A stretch of 64,000 bases of DNA from UBA5072 sp963822145 (GCA_963822145.1 CAWGGG010000004.1:682001-746000); one strand, 5' to 3'; positions 43,302 through 52,368 are shown, numbered from the stretch's first letter. Notes: a model not told the origin generated them from the letters alone. Made by a program: numbers and translations.

Positions 43302-44814
43302 GGTGTTCAATCATTTTAAATGCTTCGTCAAGGTAATCAATTATATCCGATGCTGTTAAACCGCGCTCCCCGGTATGTCCAGCTGCCAGGTCTCCTGCCA
43401 GACCATGGGAGAAGGCAGCGATTAGGGAAGCATCTTCAGCAGTGTATCCCTGAGCCAATAACGACAGAACAATACCAGTTAGTACGTCACCGCTGCCGGC
43501 AGTTGCCATTCCCGGATTCCCTGTGCTGTTGAAAAAACACCTGCCATCCGGCAGCGAGATTGAACTGTAAGCGCCTTTTAAAAGGATGATCAGCTTATAT
43601 TTCACGGAACATTCGATTTGAAGTTCATTTCGTCTGAATCCGCTGTTCACCTTTCCAAAGAGTCGGTCAAACTCCCCCGGATGCGGCGTGATGATAGTAT
43701 TCATAGGCAGGTATTGCAGCAATTCAGGACGAAGTGCCAGGATATTGAGGGCATCGGCATCCAGCACCAGTGGCTTCTTCGTACTTCGGATGAGATATTC
43801 CATTGCGGTTGCCGTTTCTGGTTTTATGCCGATACCAGGGCCTGCAGCAATGGCACTGTAGTTTTCAAGATCCGGACAGTGGGTAAACCGTTCTTCACAA
43901 GGATCAATGCTGAATATGGATTCCGGTACCGAAACCTGTACCATTGGGTACCCCTCTTTGGGAACGTGGGTGGTAAGCAGTCCAGTACCCGATCGGATGC
44001 ATGATCTCGCAGCCAGAATAGCCGCCCCCATCATGCCGAATGATCCGGCTATCAGCAGGGCATGACCATATGTGCCTTTATGGGAAAACGTTGGCCTCTT
44101 TAAAAGTTTACCGCTGATGTCACCGATAGCGGTATAAAAAAACAACGCCGGTTGCTGTTCCAAGGCTTCAGGGTGAAGGTTAATGGGAATGATATGCCAA
44201 TTGCCACAGTATCGCTGATTCTCTGCGTAAAAGAATGATCTCTTTGGAAACTGAAAAGTGAGGGTATCAGAAGCCCTGATGATCCCCTGGTCGGGAATCC
44301 CTGAATTATCCTCTCCCATGAGCCCGCTGGGTATATCAATAGAGATCACCCTGCATCCGGAGTTGTTGATGGTATGTACCACACTGGCAGCAAGCCCTTC
44401 CAGCGGACGGGTCAGTCCTGATCCAAACAGGGCATCGATGATTACGGTATTCATTTCGATATCTGGCAAATCAGATGGTGCGTGGATTACCTGAATCGGA
44501 ACCATTGCCTGGCTGATCAACCTGTTACGGTTTAAAGCAGCCCCGGAAGACATATTGGGACTTTCGTGCAGCTGGAACACACGGATATTCCCGAAATTCC
44601 TTTCCGCTAACATCCGGGCTATAGCCCAGCCATCACCTCCGTTATTTCCGGGTCCTGAGAAAACCGCTAAAGGCGCCTGCCGGGGTATGTGCGCTTCAAT
44701 CCATTGCACACAGCCCAATGCTGCTCTTTCCATCAGATCTGCCGGAGAAATCGGTTCATTCCTGACGGTATAGGCATCAATTTCCCTGATCTGGCTGGTT
44801 TTAAAAATCTTCAT
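43279..44814 (-). CDS. nnr: Bifunctional NAD(P)H-hydrate epimerase/dehydratase
   Basis: 511 residues. The N-terminal YjeF_N epimerase domain (about 1-210, GPGNNGGDGWAIARML near 54-69) is followed by the C-terminal ADP-dependent dehydratase (about 225-500) with AAGPGIGIKPETATAM, LDADALNIL, TPHPGEFDRLF and GNPGMATAGSGDVLTG, the ribokinase-like nucleotide site. It repairs NADHX and NADPHX, damaged forms of the cofactors. Fits the NAD theme of the window. It overlaps its neighbours on both sides (14 and 23 bases). Confidence 0.94.
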   Translation of the reverse strand: MKIFKTSQIREIDAYTVRNEPISPADLMERAALGCVQWIEAHIPRQAPLAVFSGPGNNGGDGWAIARMLAERNFGNIRVFQLHESPNMSSGAALNRNRLISQAMVPIQVIHAPSDLPDIEMNTVIIDALFGSGLTRPLEGLAASVVHTINNSGCRVISIDIPSGLMGEDNSGIPDQGIIRASDTLTFQFPKRSFFYAENQRYCGNWHIIPINLHPEALEQQPALFFYTAIGDISGKLLKRPTFSHKGTYGHALLIAGSFGMMGAAILAARSCIRSGTGLLTTHVPKEGYPMVQVSVPESIFSIDPCEERFTHCPDLENYSAIAAGPGIGIKPETATAMEYLIRSTKKPLVLDADALNILALRPELLQYLPMNTIITPHPGEFDRLFGKVNSGFRRNELQIECSVKYKLIILLKGAYSSISLPDGRCFFNSTGNPGMATAGSGDVLTGIVLSLLAQGYTAEDASLIAAFSHGLAGDLAAGHTGERGLTASDIIDYLDEAFKMIEHHEKKHWS

Positions 44815-45667
44815 AACGGCTTACCTGGGTACCGGGTTCCATATTATGCTTTTTATAATCATATTCTAAAACCATTGTTACTATGCCTTTCGCATTAAAT
44901 TCCTTATAAATGCTTATGACAGTGCCTGTAATATAACTGTATTCACGGCGGCTGACAGATTCATTACCGGCACCCGTGGTCTTGACCTGATAAAGCCTGC
45001 CGCTGCTGTCATACAAATATTCTTCACTGTATCCGAATGATTTCCCCTGGTCATCAACACCCGAAACCAATACCAGTTTTACTTTACCATCCGGAAAATA
45101 GGAATATTGACGGGTTAACTGCCTATTCAGCGACTTAGACAAGGGTTTGAATTTGCTTGTTTCCTGCTGCAGCAATCCTGCAGCTGAATACAAGTAACGT
45201 TTAGTTGTGCCGGCCTTTTTGCCGTAATAAACAATTTCCTGAACCGGTTTTTTTATAGTGCTGAATTTCTTTACAGTTTTCTCAGCGGTTATCAGTCCTG
45301 ATCCTCCCGGAATCAACCTGGTTATAACAGTATTATTGCCTGCCTCATCATAATCATACTTCAGGATGTACAACAGGCTGTCTTTCTGGTCATAGTATTC
45401 CTTTGTGAAAATCCTGTCATTGCGATAGAAATAAAAGACATAGCCGGAAATCTGACCAGTAGTCTCATTAAAGCTGATCTCACGGAACAGCCTGCCGTCA
45501 GAGGTATGCAACTTCTGGTGCACCACGGTTCTGCCGCTGGTGTGTCCGGCGCTGTCCAGTTTATATTTGTAGGTCAGGTCTATTTTCAGGGTGTCTGCTG
45601 CACCGGATGCCACACTGATCGTCAGCAGCAATCCGAACAGGATGAAAGTTTTATTGAATAGTCTCAT
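44801..45667 (-). CDS. Secreted protein with YD/RHS-like strand repeats, unknown function
   Basis: 288 residues with a signal peptide (MRLFNKTFILFGLLLTISVA, then SGAADT). The rest is made of short repeats with Tyr-Asp and Gly turns, such as LKYDYDEAGNNT, SYFPDGKVK, YLYDSSGRLYQVK and LEYDYKKHN, which resembles YD/RHS-type or MORN-like antiparallel sheets. No catalytic motif is visible. Second gene of the TPR-YD-nnr-DUF4831 operon; the overlap with nnr is 14 bases. Confidence 0.65.
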   Translation of the reverse strand: MRLFNKTFILFGLLLTISVASGAADTLKIDLTYKYKLDSAGHTSGRTVVHQKLHTSDGRLFREISFNETTGQISGYVFYFYRNDRIFTKEYYDQKDSLLYILKYDYDEAGNNTVITRLIPGGSGLITAEKTVKKFSTIKKPVQEIVYYGKKAGTTKRYLYSAAGLLQQETSKFKPLSKSLNRQLTRQYSYFPDGKVKLVLVSGVDDQGKSFGYSEEYLYDSSGRLYQVKTTGAGNESVSRREYSYITGTVISIYKEFNAKGIVTMVLEYDYKKHNMEPGTQVSRYEDF

Positions 45668-45688
45668 GAACCTTATCGTTAGCGTTTT

Positions 45689-46951
45689 TTAGCGGGTACT
45701 CAATACTTGCCCGCAATGGATGGAGATTAATTCCGAGGCTCCGGCATATCCAAGATCTTTGGCCTTGTTCAGGTCCTTGCATGCCGCATCTGTCTGGTTC
45801 AGGTTTAATTCTGATACGGCCCGGCTGAAATAGGCCTCAGGATAATTGTCACGCAGTTCAATAGCTTTGGTAAAATCGGGTATGGCAGCTGCATGCAGGT
45901 TCAGGTTACCCTTTGACACGCCCCGGTTGAAATAGGCATAAGCCATATCGGGTTTAATTGCAATGGCTTTGTCATAATACGGAAGGGAGGCCCTGAAATC
46001 CTTATTCATCGAACTCACAACACCCAGGGTTAAGTAAGCATCTGCGTTCTGAGGTTCCAGTTTAACCACTTCTCCGAGATCACGCGAGGATTCCTGAAGC
46101 CGTTGCAGGTTCATATACGCCAGTGCCCTATTGTAATACGCCCTGGCAGGTTTATGTTTCTGGTCAATGGCAAGCGAATAATCTTTAACAGCTTCCTTAA
46201 ATGCGCCCTTTCTGGCAAAAACAGAGCCCCTGTTAAATACCACATCGATATTATCAGGGTTTAAGGCCAGCGCTTTGTTGAAGTCCGCCAGAGCGCCGTC
46301 GAGATCACCGATGTTGAGTTTCAGATAACCGCGGTTAGCCAGTGCGTCAACATTGTCGAGATCAATGCTGAGTAATTTATCATAATCACCAATGGCTCCT
46401 TTAAAATCTTCAAGTGCTGAACGGGCTTCAATGCTTTTCAAATAAGCTTCGATGTTTTCAGCATCCATGGCCATAGCTTTCCTGTAATCTTCCACGGAAC
46501 CTTTGAAATCGAGCAGCCCGGCCCTGGCTATACCCCTGTGGTAATAGGCCTGCGCATTAAGAGAATCCATTGCCAATACATGGGTAAAATCGGTAATGGC
46601 CTGTGGCTTTTCTTCAAGTTTTAAATGGATCAGCCCGCGGTAGAAATATGCATCAGCAACAAGGCTGTCAATCCGGATGGAGTTGTTAATTTCGTCCATG
46701 GCAACGTCATACCGGGTAAGATAATAGTCCGATTGCGCCATACCCATTAAGGCCTCTGCAGATCTTCCGTACCATCGGTAGGCTTTTTCAAACAGGGCCA
46801 GGGATTCCTTGTATTTCTTTTCCTGAAGCAATGCTACCGCCTTTTCTGTAAGGTTCCGTGAAATCGACTTCCTTGATAACCAAAGCGCAATTGACGCAAT
46901 GATCAGGGCTGCAATAAGAAAGAGTAAAACTGATAATCTTTTACGTGACAT
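45689..46951 (-). CDS. Tetratricopeptide repeat protein, membrane-anchored
   Basis: 420 residues. An N-terminal membrane helix (about 5-25, LSVLLFLIAALIIASIALWL) is followed by about eleven TPR units of 34 residues, with signatures such as AYYHRGIARAGLLDFKGSV and AYFNRGVSKGNLNLHAAAI. It is a protein-protein scaffold, probably on the periplasmic face. First gene of the operon. The gap before it holds a decayed histidine-kinase remnant. Partners unknown. Confidence 0.85.
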   Translation of the reverse strand: MSRKRLSVLLFLIAALIIASIALWLSRKSISRNLTEKAVALLQEKKYKESLALFEKAYRWYGRSAEALMGMAQSDYYLTRYDVAMDEINNSIRIDSLVADAYFYRGLIHLKLEEKPQAITDFTHVLAMDSLNAQAYYHRGIARAGLLDFKGSVEDYRKAMAMDAENIEAYLKSIEARSALEDFKGAIGDYDKLLSIDLDNVDALANRGYLKLNIGDLDGALADFNKALALNPDNIDVVFNRGSVFARKGAFKEAVKDYSLAIDQKHKPARAYYNRALAYMNLQRLQESSRDLGEVVKLEPQNADAYLTLGVVSSMNKDFRASLPYYDKAIAIKPDMAYAYFNRGVSKGNLNLHAAAIPDFTKAIELRDNYPEAYFSRAVSELNLNQTDAACKDLNKAKDLGYAGASELISIHCGQVLSTR

Positions 46952-46990
46952 ATTCCAGGATGAATTAGCTGATAATATTAGGAAAAAAAA

Positions 46991-47388
46991 ATGAATCTGT
47001 CAGACCTTTTGCAAAGTTGCAAAATCTCCTGCATCCCCGGGAATAATCATGCTGGTTTTATAGGACTTTGGGATCGGGTCCCGTCATTATGGACGACCTT
47101 TACCTTAGCACTGATAGTATTGCCGGACCAGAAATTACCGTATCCATAGGGGATTTCAGTACTCCAGATAGTGCACGGGTTGGGTGGATACCCGTACAGA
47201 TTATGAACAGAGCCCCGAAGATTTCCATCCGTATATCATCATTTCAGATTATGCCAGCAGGGTGGAGTAGGTCCCGGTCTTACTATTTGCCGTGACCTGG
47301 TGACTCTGTGGGGTGTAAAATATGAATGGAAAGCGCGTCGGGGGAGAATTCGTTTATTTATTACACCCGCCTGAAAAATAACCTGTAA
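46991..47388 (+). pseudogene. Decayed histidine-kinase C-terminal fragment (HATPase remnant)
   Basis: No intact frame is present, but spliced frames read as a histidine-kinase ATPase end. One frame gives PEITVSIGDFSTPDSARV (47130-47183); the next gives VDTRTDYEQSPEDF, like the usual DxGxGM...PEDF. Then GGVGPGLTICRDLVTLWG (47260-47314) matches GTGLGLTICRDLV, and after another shift MESASGENSFIYYTRL matches WVESxxGxGSTFYFTL, ending at a TAA at 47386-47388. At least two frameshifts and a stop in place of the W of KIW are needed. The 46991 edge is tentative; the 47130-47388 part is clearer. Confidence 0.6.
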
Positions 47389-47483
47389 AATGATTGCCTT
47401 TTCTCATACAGACCATGTCAAGTTTGTTTAACTTTTGCAGCAATTTAAAATTGTCACCGTCATTAATAAAAAATCATTAAATC

Positions 47484-48203
47484 ATGAAAACAATAAAAAC
47501 AATCATGCTGAATACCATGACCATTCTCCTGGCTGCAGGATGCGTGGTTAACATCCAGGATACCATTACCGGAGACGGAAAAGTTGTAAGCCAGACGCGC
47601 GATGTTCCCGAATTCACAGGTGTTAAGGTAGGCAGTGGAATTGATGTATTCCTCACGCAGGGAGATAATCAGCGTGTGGAAGTGGAGGCTGATGAAAACC
47701 TGCAGGAATGGATCAGAACCGAAGTAAAAGGGTCTGTGCTGCATATCTATACGGATAAAAATATCCGGTTGGCCAAGGCAAAAAGGGTCAACATTAACTG
47801 CAAGATGCTTGATAGGATTGATATCTCAAGTGCCGGTGATGTTACAGCGGTGAACCGGTTTAAGGCTGACAAACTTGATATCGACATGAGCAGCGCTGGA
47901 GATCTGAACCTTGAAGTGGAAGCAAATGAGATTTCCATTTCCATCTCAAGCGCGGGAAATGCTGTTTTAAAGGGGAAGACCGATACCTTAAAGGCTGATC
48001 TGAGCAGTGCCGGAGATCTTAATGCTTATGATCTGGAAGCAAAATATGGCGAAATTTCCGTTTCAAGCGCAGGAAGCGCCAGGGTCTTTGTCACTGATGA
48101 AGCAAGTTTTCATTCAAGCAGTGCCGGGGATATCGATTACAAGGGTGAGCCCAGGATGAAGGAAATACATACCTCCAGTGCGGGATCTGTGAATAAGAAG
48201 TAA
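47484..48203 (+). CDS. DUF2807/head-GIN-domain lipoprotein
   Basis: 239 residues with a lipoprotein signal (lipobox LAAGC, Cys20). The family is DUF2807 (putative auto-transporter adhesin, head GIN). From residue 115 the motif SSAG(D/N/S) recurs seven times (residues 115, 136, 155, 174, 194, 212, 231), spaced 18-21 residues, which fits one rung of a right-handed beta-helix per repeat. Upstream RDVPEFTGVKVGSGIDVFLTQG is the family's opening. Function unknown; probably surface or periplasmic. Ends at a GT-rich inverted repeat. Confidence 0.85.
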   Translation: MKTIKTIMLNTMTILLAAGCVVNIQDTITGDGKVVSQTRDVPEFTGVKVGSGIDVFLTQGDNQRVEVEADENLQEWIRTEVKGSVLHIYTDKNIRLAKAKRVNINCKMLDRIDISSAGDVTAVNRFKADKLDIDMSSAGDLNLEVEANEISISISSAGNAVLKGKTDTLKADLSSAGDLNAYDLEAKYGEISVSSAGSARVFVTDEASFHSSSAGDIDYKGEPRMKEIHTSSAGSVNKK

Positions 48204-48220
48204 TGTTGGTTTTGTTATGG

Positions 48221-48267
48221 GTTGTGGTGGTTGTGGGTTGTGGTGGTAACCATCACAACCATCACAA
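48221..48267. repeat. GT-rich reiterated inverted repeat between convergent genes
   Basis: The left arm is built of GTTGTGGTG words and the right arm (48248-48267) of the complementary CCATCACAA words. They pair over about 18 bases with wobbles and almost no loop. It lies between the DUF2807 gene and the convergent CHAD gene, and is the third word-repeat in this position in the window. Confidence 0.7.
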
Positions 48268-48277
48268 CATTCTTATC

Positions 48278-49204
48278 CTATGCTCCCTTTCCTGAATACA
48301 AATCGTAATACCGTTCCATCTTCCCGGACATGGCCCTGGGTTTTTCCATATACAAACGTATGGCCAAAGGGAGCGAAGTCTTTTGTAAGGTCTTCCGCTT
48401 CTTTTGTATAAAGTCAAGAAGAATGCCGGCTGCGGTTTTGTCCTTTTGGTATTGTTCCTTAATGAGATATTGTTCCAATTCAGCAAGGTCGTGATCCAAC
48501 CCCAGCTTTTGGGCCAGGATATCGAGCTGGTGGGCCAGCAGACCCAGGTAGGCGGGGTAGATGGGACGCAGGATGAGATAATGAATCCATAAGAATTTTG
48601 CCTGCTTTCTCAGTTCGTGCAGGTTTTCTGTTGTTGCATCCGTCAATACCGCGGCAAGATCTTTTTTACCCTGGCTGTACGTTCGACGCATTTCGGGTAC
48701 CAGGTCATGAAAATCGCATGAATGCATGGGTTTTGCGATCATTGTAGTCATTTCTGTAGTTAATATGTCAGCCAGGTAACGGTCTGCATGGTTTCCGTCA
48801 ATGATCTTCCGGGTAAGCATCTGATGATGTTTTTCTGCATCAGTGACCAGTTCCTGCATGAATTCCTGATTAACCTGAAATCTTTTATCTGCCTTAAACA
48901 ACTGTATTAAGCCCAGATTGACGGCACTGATTCTGTTGTCAGCCAGGGACTGACTTAGATGACCAAATAACTTATTGCTGTGACGGTAAACTTCCTCATT
49001 GTTTACCCTACGGTATAAGCGGTGGATGGCCCTGATGCGTTTGGTGGATTTCCGGATCTCATGCACGGCAACGTCGGGCTTTTCACCAAACTGTCCGCAA
49101 AACAGCAGTGCCTGCTGCAATTGTTCCAGCACCATACGTTGAAAAGCCTCATTAAAGGGTTCTTGTTTAAATATCCGTAAACCTGAAGGGGTCACTTTTT
49201 TCAT
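48278..49204 (-). CDS. CHAD domain-containing protein
   Basis: 308 residues, helical and rich in His, Lys and Arg. The N-terminal half contains VAVHEIRKSTKRIRAIHRLYRR (about 48-69), the signature helix of CHAD (conserved histidine alpha-helical domain), and the second half repeats the pattern at ENLHELRKQAKFLWIHYLIL (about 195-214). CHAD proteins bind inorganic polyphosphate. No polyphosphate kinase, phosphatase or CYTH domain is encoded here, so the role is open. It is divergent from tex, with the tex promoter in the 56-base gap. Confidence 0.88.
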   Translation of the reverse strand: MKKVTPSGLRIFKQEPFNEAFQRMVLEQLQQALLFCGQFGEKPDVAVHEIRKSTKRIRAIHRLYRRVNNEEVYRHSNKLFGHLSQSLADNRISAVNLGLIQLFKADKRFQVNQEFMQELVTDAEKHHQMLTRKIIDGNHADRYLADILTTEMTTMIAKPMHSCDFHDLVPEMRRTYSQGKKDLAAVLTDATTENLHELRKQAKFLWIHYLILRPIYPAYLGLLAHQLDILAQKLGLDHDLAELEQYLIKEQYQKDKTAAGILLDFIQKKRKTLQKTSLPLAIRLYMEKPRAMSGKMERYYDLYSGKGA

Positions 49205-49228
49205 TAGGCTAATGTAAGAACAAATGCC

Positions 49229-49236
49229 TACTTTTG
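49229..49236 (+). promoter_or_regulatory. -7 box of tex
   Basis: TACTTTTG, an exact TAnnTTTG match, lies 25 bases ahead of ATG 49261. It overlaps the in-frame GTG at 49234, which therefore cannot be the start. Confidence 0.5.
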
Positions 49237-49260
49237 CGTGCTTTAAAACTGTATTTCAGC

Positions 49261-51387
49261 ATGGAAAACAAATATGTCCGGTTGTTGTCTGTTAACCTGA
49301 ATCTCCTGCCATGGCAGGTGGAGAATACCCTTAGACTGCTGGAGGCAAATGCTACAATTCCTTTTATCAGCCGTTACCGCAAAGAAGCCACCGGCAGCCT
49401 GGACGAGGTTCAGATTGCCTCCATCCGGGAAATGTTCAGCAAGTATGAAGAGCTTGATAAAAGGCGTGAAACTATAATTAAAAGCATTGAAGAACAGGGA
49501 TTGCTCACAGATGATCTCAGGGGCAGGCTGGAGAACACCCTGACCATGACTGAACTGGAAGATTTATATCTCCCTTTTAAGCCCAAGAAAAAAACGCGTG
49601 CTACCGTTGCCAAAGAAAAAGGTCTTGAACCCCTGGCAAAGATCATTTTCTTACAGTCAGATCGGGATGTATATGGTGCAGCATTAAAGTTCTTAAATGA
49701 TAATGTTGAAAATGAGGAGGATGCCCTCCAGGGTGCCCGTGATATCATTGCCGAATGGGTGAATGAGGACCAGCGTGCACGGGTTCTTGTCCGGCGTTCT
49801 TTTACCCGGGAAGCTGTCATCTCCTCAAAAATCATAAAAGGAAAAGAAGCTGAGGGAGTAAAATACAAGGATTATTTTGACTTTGCTGAACCCTTGAACC
49901 GGTGTCCTTCACATCGCCTTTTAGCGGTGCTTCGCGGAGAGGATGAGGGTTTTCTCAGGCTAGCCGTTGAACCTGATTCGGATAAGACCATTCAGCAGCT
50001 TAACGAACAATTTGTCCGGAGTACCGGCAAATGTGCCGCACAAATGACCCTGGCCATAAGGGATTCATATAAACGACTCTTGGGACCTTCTATTGAGAAT
50101 GAATTCAGGGCCATGGCAAAGGAAAAAGCCGATAATCAGGCCATCCAGGTGTTTGCCGAAAACCTGAAGCAACTGCTGATGTCGTCACCATTGGGACAGA
50201 AACGTGTGCTGGCAATTGATCCAGGATTCCGTACCGGATGCAAGGTAGTTTGCCTTAATGCGCAGGGAAATCTTCTGCACAATGAAACCATCTTTCCCCA
50301 TCCTCCCCAGCAGGAAACAGGTATGGCAATGAAAAAGATCAGCACCCTTGTGAATTCCTACAAGATTGATGCAATTGCCATCGGAAACGGTACTGCCAGT
50401 CGCGAAACGGAGTCCTTTATCCGAAAAATCAAATTCGAAAGGGATCTGAAGGTTTTTGTGGTCAGTGAAGCAGGAGCTTCTGTATATTCAGCCTCAAAAG
50501 TTGCACGGGATGAATTTCCCGATTATGATGTAACGGTGAGAGGGGCGATATCCATAGGCCGTCGGCTCATGGATCCCCTGGCCGAACTCGTTAAGATTGA
50601 ACCCAAGTCCATAGGGGTGGGCCAGTATCAGCATGATGTGGACCAGAACAAATTGAAAGCCTCCCTGGACCAGGTGGTGGAAAACTGTGTCAATGCAGTG
50701 GGTGTTGATCTGAATACAGCCAGCATGCATTTGCTCACCTATGTCTCAGGTCTTGGTCCGCAACTGGCCAGAAACATTGTGGAATACCGAAAGGAACGGG
50801 GTATTTTTGACTCTCGTGAGGACCTTAAAAAGGTGCCCCGGATGGGGCCCAAGGCATTTGAGCAGGCAGCTGGCTTCCTGAGAATCAGGGACGGCAGCAA
50901 TCCCCTGGATAACAGTGCGGTGCATCCCGAAAGCTATTATATTGTCGAGAAAATGGCTGCCAGCCTGAATCACCCGGTCACCGATCTGCTGCAGGACGAA
51001 GGCCTGCGAAAGGGGATCGATATAAAGAGGTTTGCCGATGATAAGGTGGGTATGCCGACGCTTACCGACATCATGCTGGAACTGGCAAAACCGGGAAGGG
51101 ATCCCAGATCCGTTATTAAAGTGTTCGAATTTGCGGCTGATGTGCATGCTCTGGAAGATGTTAAGCCTGGTATGATACTGCCGGGCATTGTCACCAATAT
51201 TACCAATTTTGGTGCTTTTGTGGACATAGGTGTGAAACAGGATGGATTGGTCCATATATCCCAGATGGCCGACCGGTTTGTCACCAATCCGGCTGATGTG
51301 GTGAAGCTTCACCAGCATGTCCAGGTTAAGGTGCTTGAAGTAGATATCGCCCGTAAGCGAATTCAGCTCACCATGAAGGATTTATAG
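49261..51387 (+). CDS. tex: Tex family RNA-binding transcription accessory protein
   Basis: 708 residues. The N-terminal Tex-like domain (about 1-190, with FISRYRKEATGSLDEVQI) is followed by the YqgF-type RNase-H-like fold starting VLAIDPGFRTGCK (about 316), a double helix-hairpin-helix region (SMHLLTYVSGLGPQLARNIV, about 480) and a C-terminal S1 domain (IVTNITNFGAFVDIGVKQDG, about 640). Tex/Spt6-like proteins bind nucleic acid and affect transcription of toxin and stress genes. I chose ATG 49261 over the GTG at 49234. It is convergent with rpoD. Confidence 0.95.
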   Translation: MENKYVRLLSVNLNLLPWQVENTLRLLEANATIPFISRYRKEATGSLDEVQIASIREMFSKYEELDKRRETIIKSIEEQGLLTDDLRGRLENTLTMTELEDLYLPFKPKKKTRATVAKEKGLEPLAKIIFLQSDRDVYGAALKFLNDNVENEEDALQGARDIIAEWVNEDQRARVLVRRSFTREAVISSKIIKGKEAEGVKYKDYFDFAEPLNRCPSHRLLAVLRGEDEGFLRLAVEPDSDKTIQQLNEQFVRSTGKCAAQMTLAIRDSYKRLLGPSIENEFRAMAKEKADNQAIQVFAENLKQLLMSSPLGQKRVLAIDPGFRTGCKVVCLNAQGNLLHNETIFPHPPQQETGMAMKKISTLVNSYKIDAIAIGNGTASRETESFIRKIKFERDLKVFVVSEAGASVYSASKVARDEFPDYDVTVRGAISIGRRLMDPLAELVKIEPKSIGVGQYQHDVDQNKLKASLDQVVENCVNAVGVDLNTASMHLLTYVSGLGPQLARNIVEYRKERGIFDSREDLKKVPRMGPKAFEQAAGFLRIRDGSNPLDNSAVHPESYYIVEKMAASLNHPVTDLLQDEGLRKGIDIKRFADDKVGMPTLTDIMLELAKPGRDPRSVIKVFEFAADVHALEDVKPGMILPGIVTNITNFGAFVDIGVKQDGLVHISQMADRFVTNPADVVKLHQHVQVKVLEVDIARKRIQLTMKDL

Positions 51388-51507
51388 TTCTGGTTGATAG
51401 ATAGTCTGCAAAATACTTTTACCTATGAACCGGCCCATCGGAAGGAACCGGGCACAACCAAGCTAAGAAGCAAACGTTTACGTCTCTCCCGGATTAATTT
51501 TGTTATT

Positions 51508-52368
51508 TTAACCGAGGTAGGATTTCAGCAATTTACTCCGGGAGGTATGTCTTAATCTTCTGATGGCCTTTTCTTTGATTTGCCTCACTCTTTCACGGGT
51601 AAGATCAAATTTTTCACCGATTTCTTCCAGGGTCATTTCCTGAACGCCAATACCAAAAAAGAACTTGATAATGTCTCTTTCACGTTCAGTGAGGGTGGCC
51701 AGAGCACGATCAATCTCCTTCATCAAGGATTCACTGATCAGCTTTTTATCTGCTTTGGGAGAATCATGGTTAATCAGAATATCCAGAAGACTGTTATCTT
51801 CACCTTCCGCAAACGGAGCATCTACGGATACATGACGTCCGGAAACTTTCAGTGTATCTGAAACCTTTTCCTTGGGCAACTCCAGGGCTTCAGCCAATTC
51901 TTCGGGAGTGGGGGTGCGTTCGAATTCCTGCTCGAATTTCGAAAAGGCCTTGTTAATTTTGTTTAAGGAGCCAACCTGGTTCAGCGGCAGCCTCACAATC
52001 CTGGATTGTTCTGCCAGGGCCTGGAGTATAGACTGCCTGATCCACCAAACGGCATAGGAAATAAACTTGAATCCGCGTGTTTCATCAAACTTTTCGGCAG
52101 CTTTGATGAGACCGAGATTGCCTTCATTGATCAGGTCAGGTAAGCTGAGCCCCTGGTTCTGATATTGCTTGGCAACCGAAACAACAAAACGAAGATTGGC
52201 CCGGGTGAGTTTTTCAAGGGCGGTCTTATCTCCTTTTTTGATCCGCTGCGCTAATTCAACTTCCTCCTCAACGGTGATAAGCTCCTCTTTTCCAATTTCC
52301 TGCAAATACTTATCCAGAGAAGCACTCTCCCGGTTGGTAATTGATTTTGTTATTTTAAGTTGTCTCAT
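51508..52368 (-). CDS. rpoD: Primary RNA polymerase sigma factor (RpoD/SigA family)
   Basis: 286 residues, the compact primary sigma factor of Bacteroidetes, which lacks most of region 1.1. Region 1.2 begins SLDKYLQEIGKEELITVEEE; region 2 has NLRFVVSVAKQYQNQGLSLP, DLINEGNLGLIKAAEKFD and KFISYAVWWIRQSI (the -7/-10 recognition helix); region 3 has LPLNQVGSLNKINKAF; region 4 ends with MTLEEIGEKFDLTRERVRQI, the -33 helix. It directs transcription of most housekeeping genes from TAnnTTTG promoters like those listed here. Monocistronic, with its own promoter. Confidence 0.96.
   Translation of the reverse strand: MRQLKITKSITNRESASLDKYLQEIGKEELITVEEEVELAQRIKKGDKTALEKLTRANLRFVVSVAKQYQNQGLSLPDLINEGNLGLIKAAEKFDETRGFKFISYAVWWIRQSILQALAEQSRIVRLPLNQVGSLNKINKAFSKFEQEFERTPTPEELAEALELPKEKVSDTLKVSGRHVSVDAPFAEGEDNSLLDILINHDSPKADKKLISESLMKEIDRALATLTERERDIIKFFFGIGVQEMTLEEIGEKFDLTRERVRQIKEKAIRRLRHTSRSKLLKSYLG

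Noticed and set aside
47068..47295. Intact 75-codon gene in the gap upstream of the DUF2807 gene
   Set aside because: The frame shows kinase-like sequence only in part; the kinase signature jumps frames, so it is better explained as a pseudogene remnant.
51388..51507. Terminator hairpin between tex and rpoD
   Set aside because: Only loosely complementary CCGG-rich pieces occur, with no clear stem and T-run.
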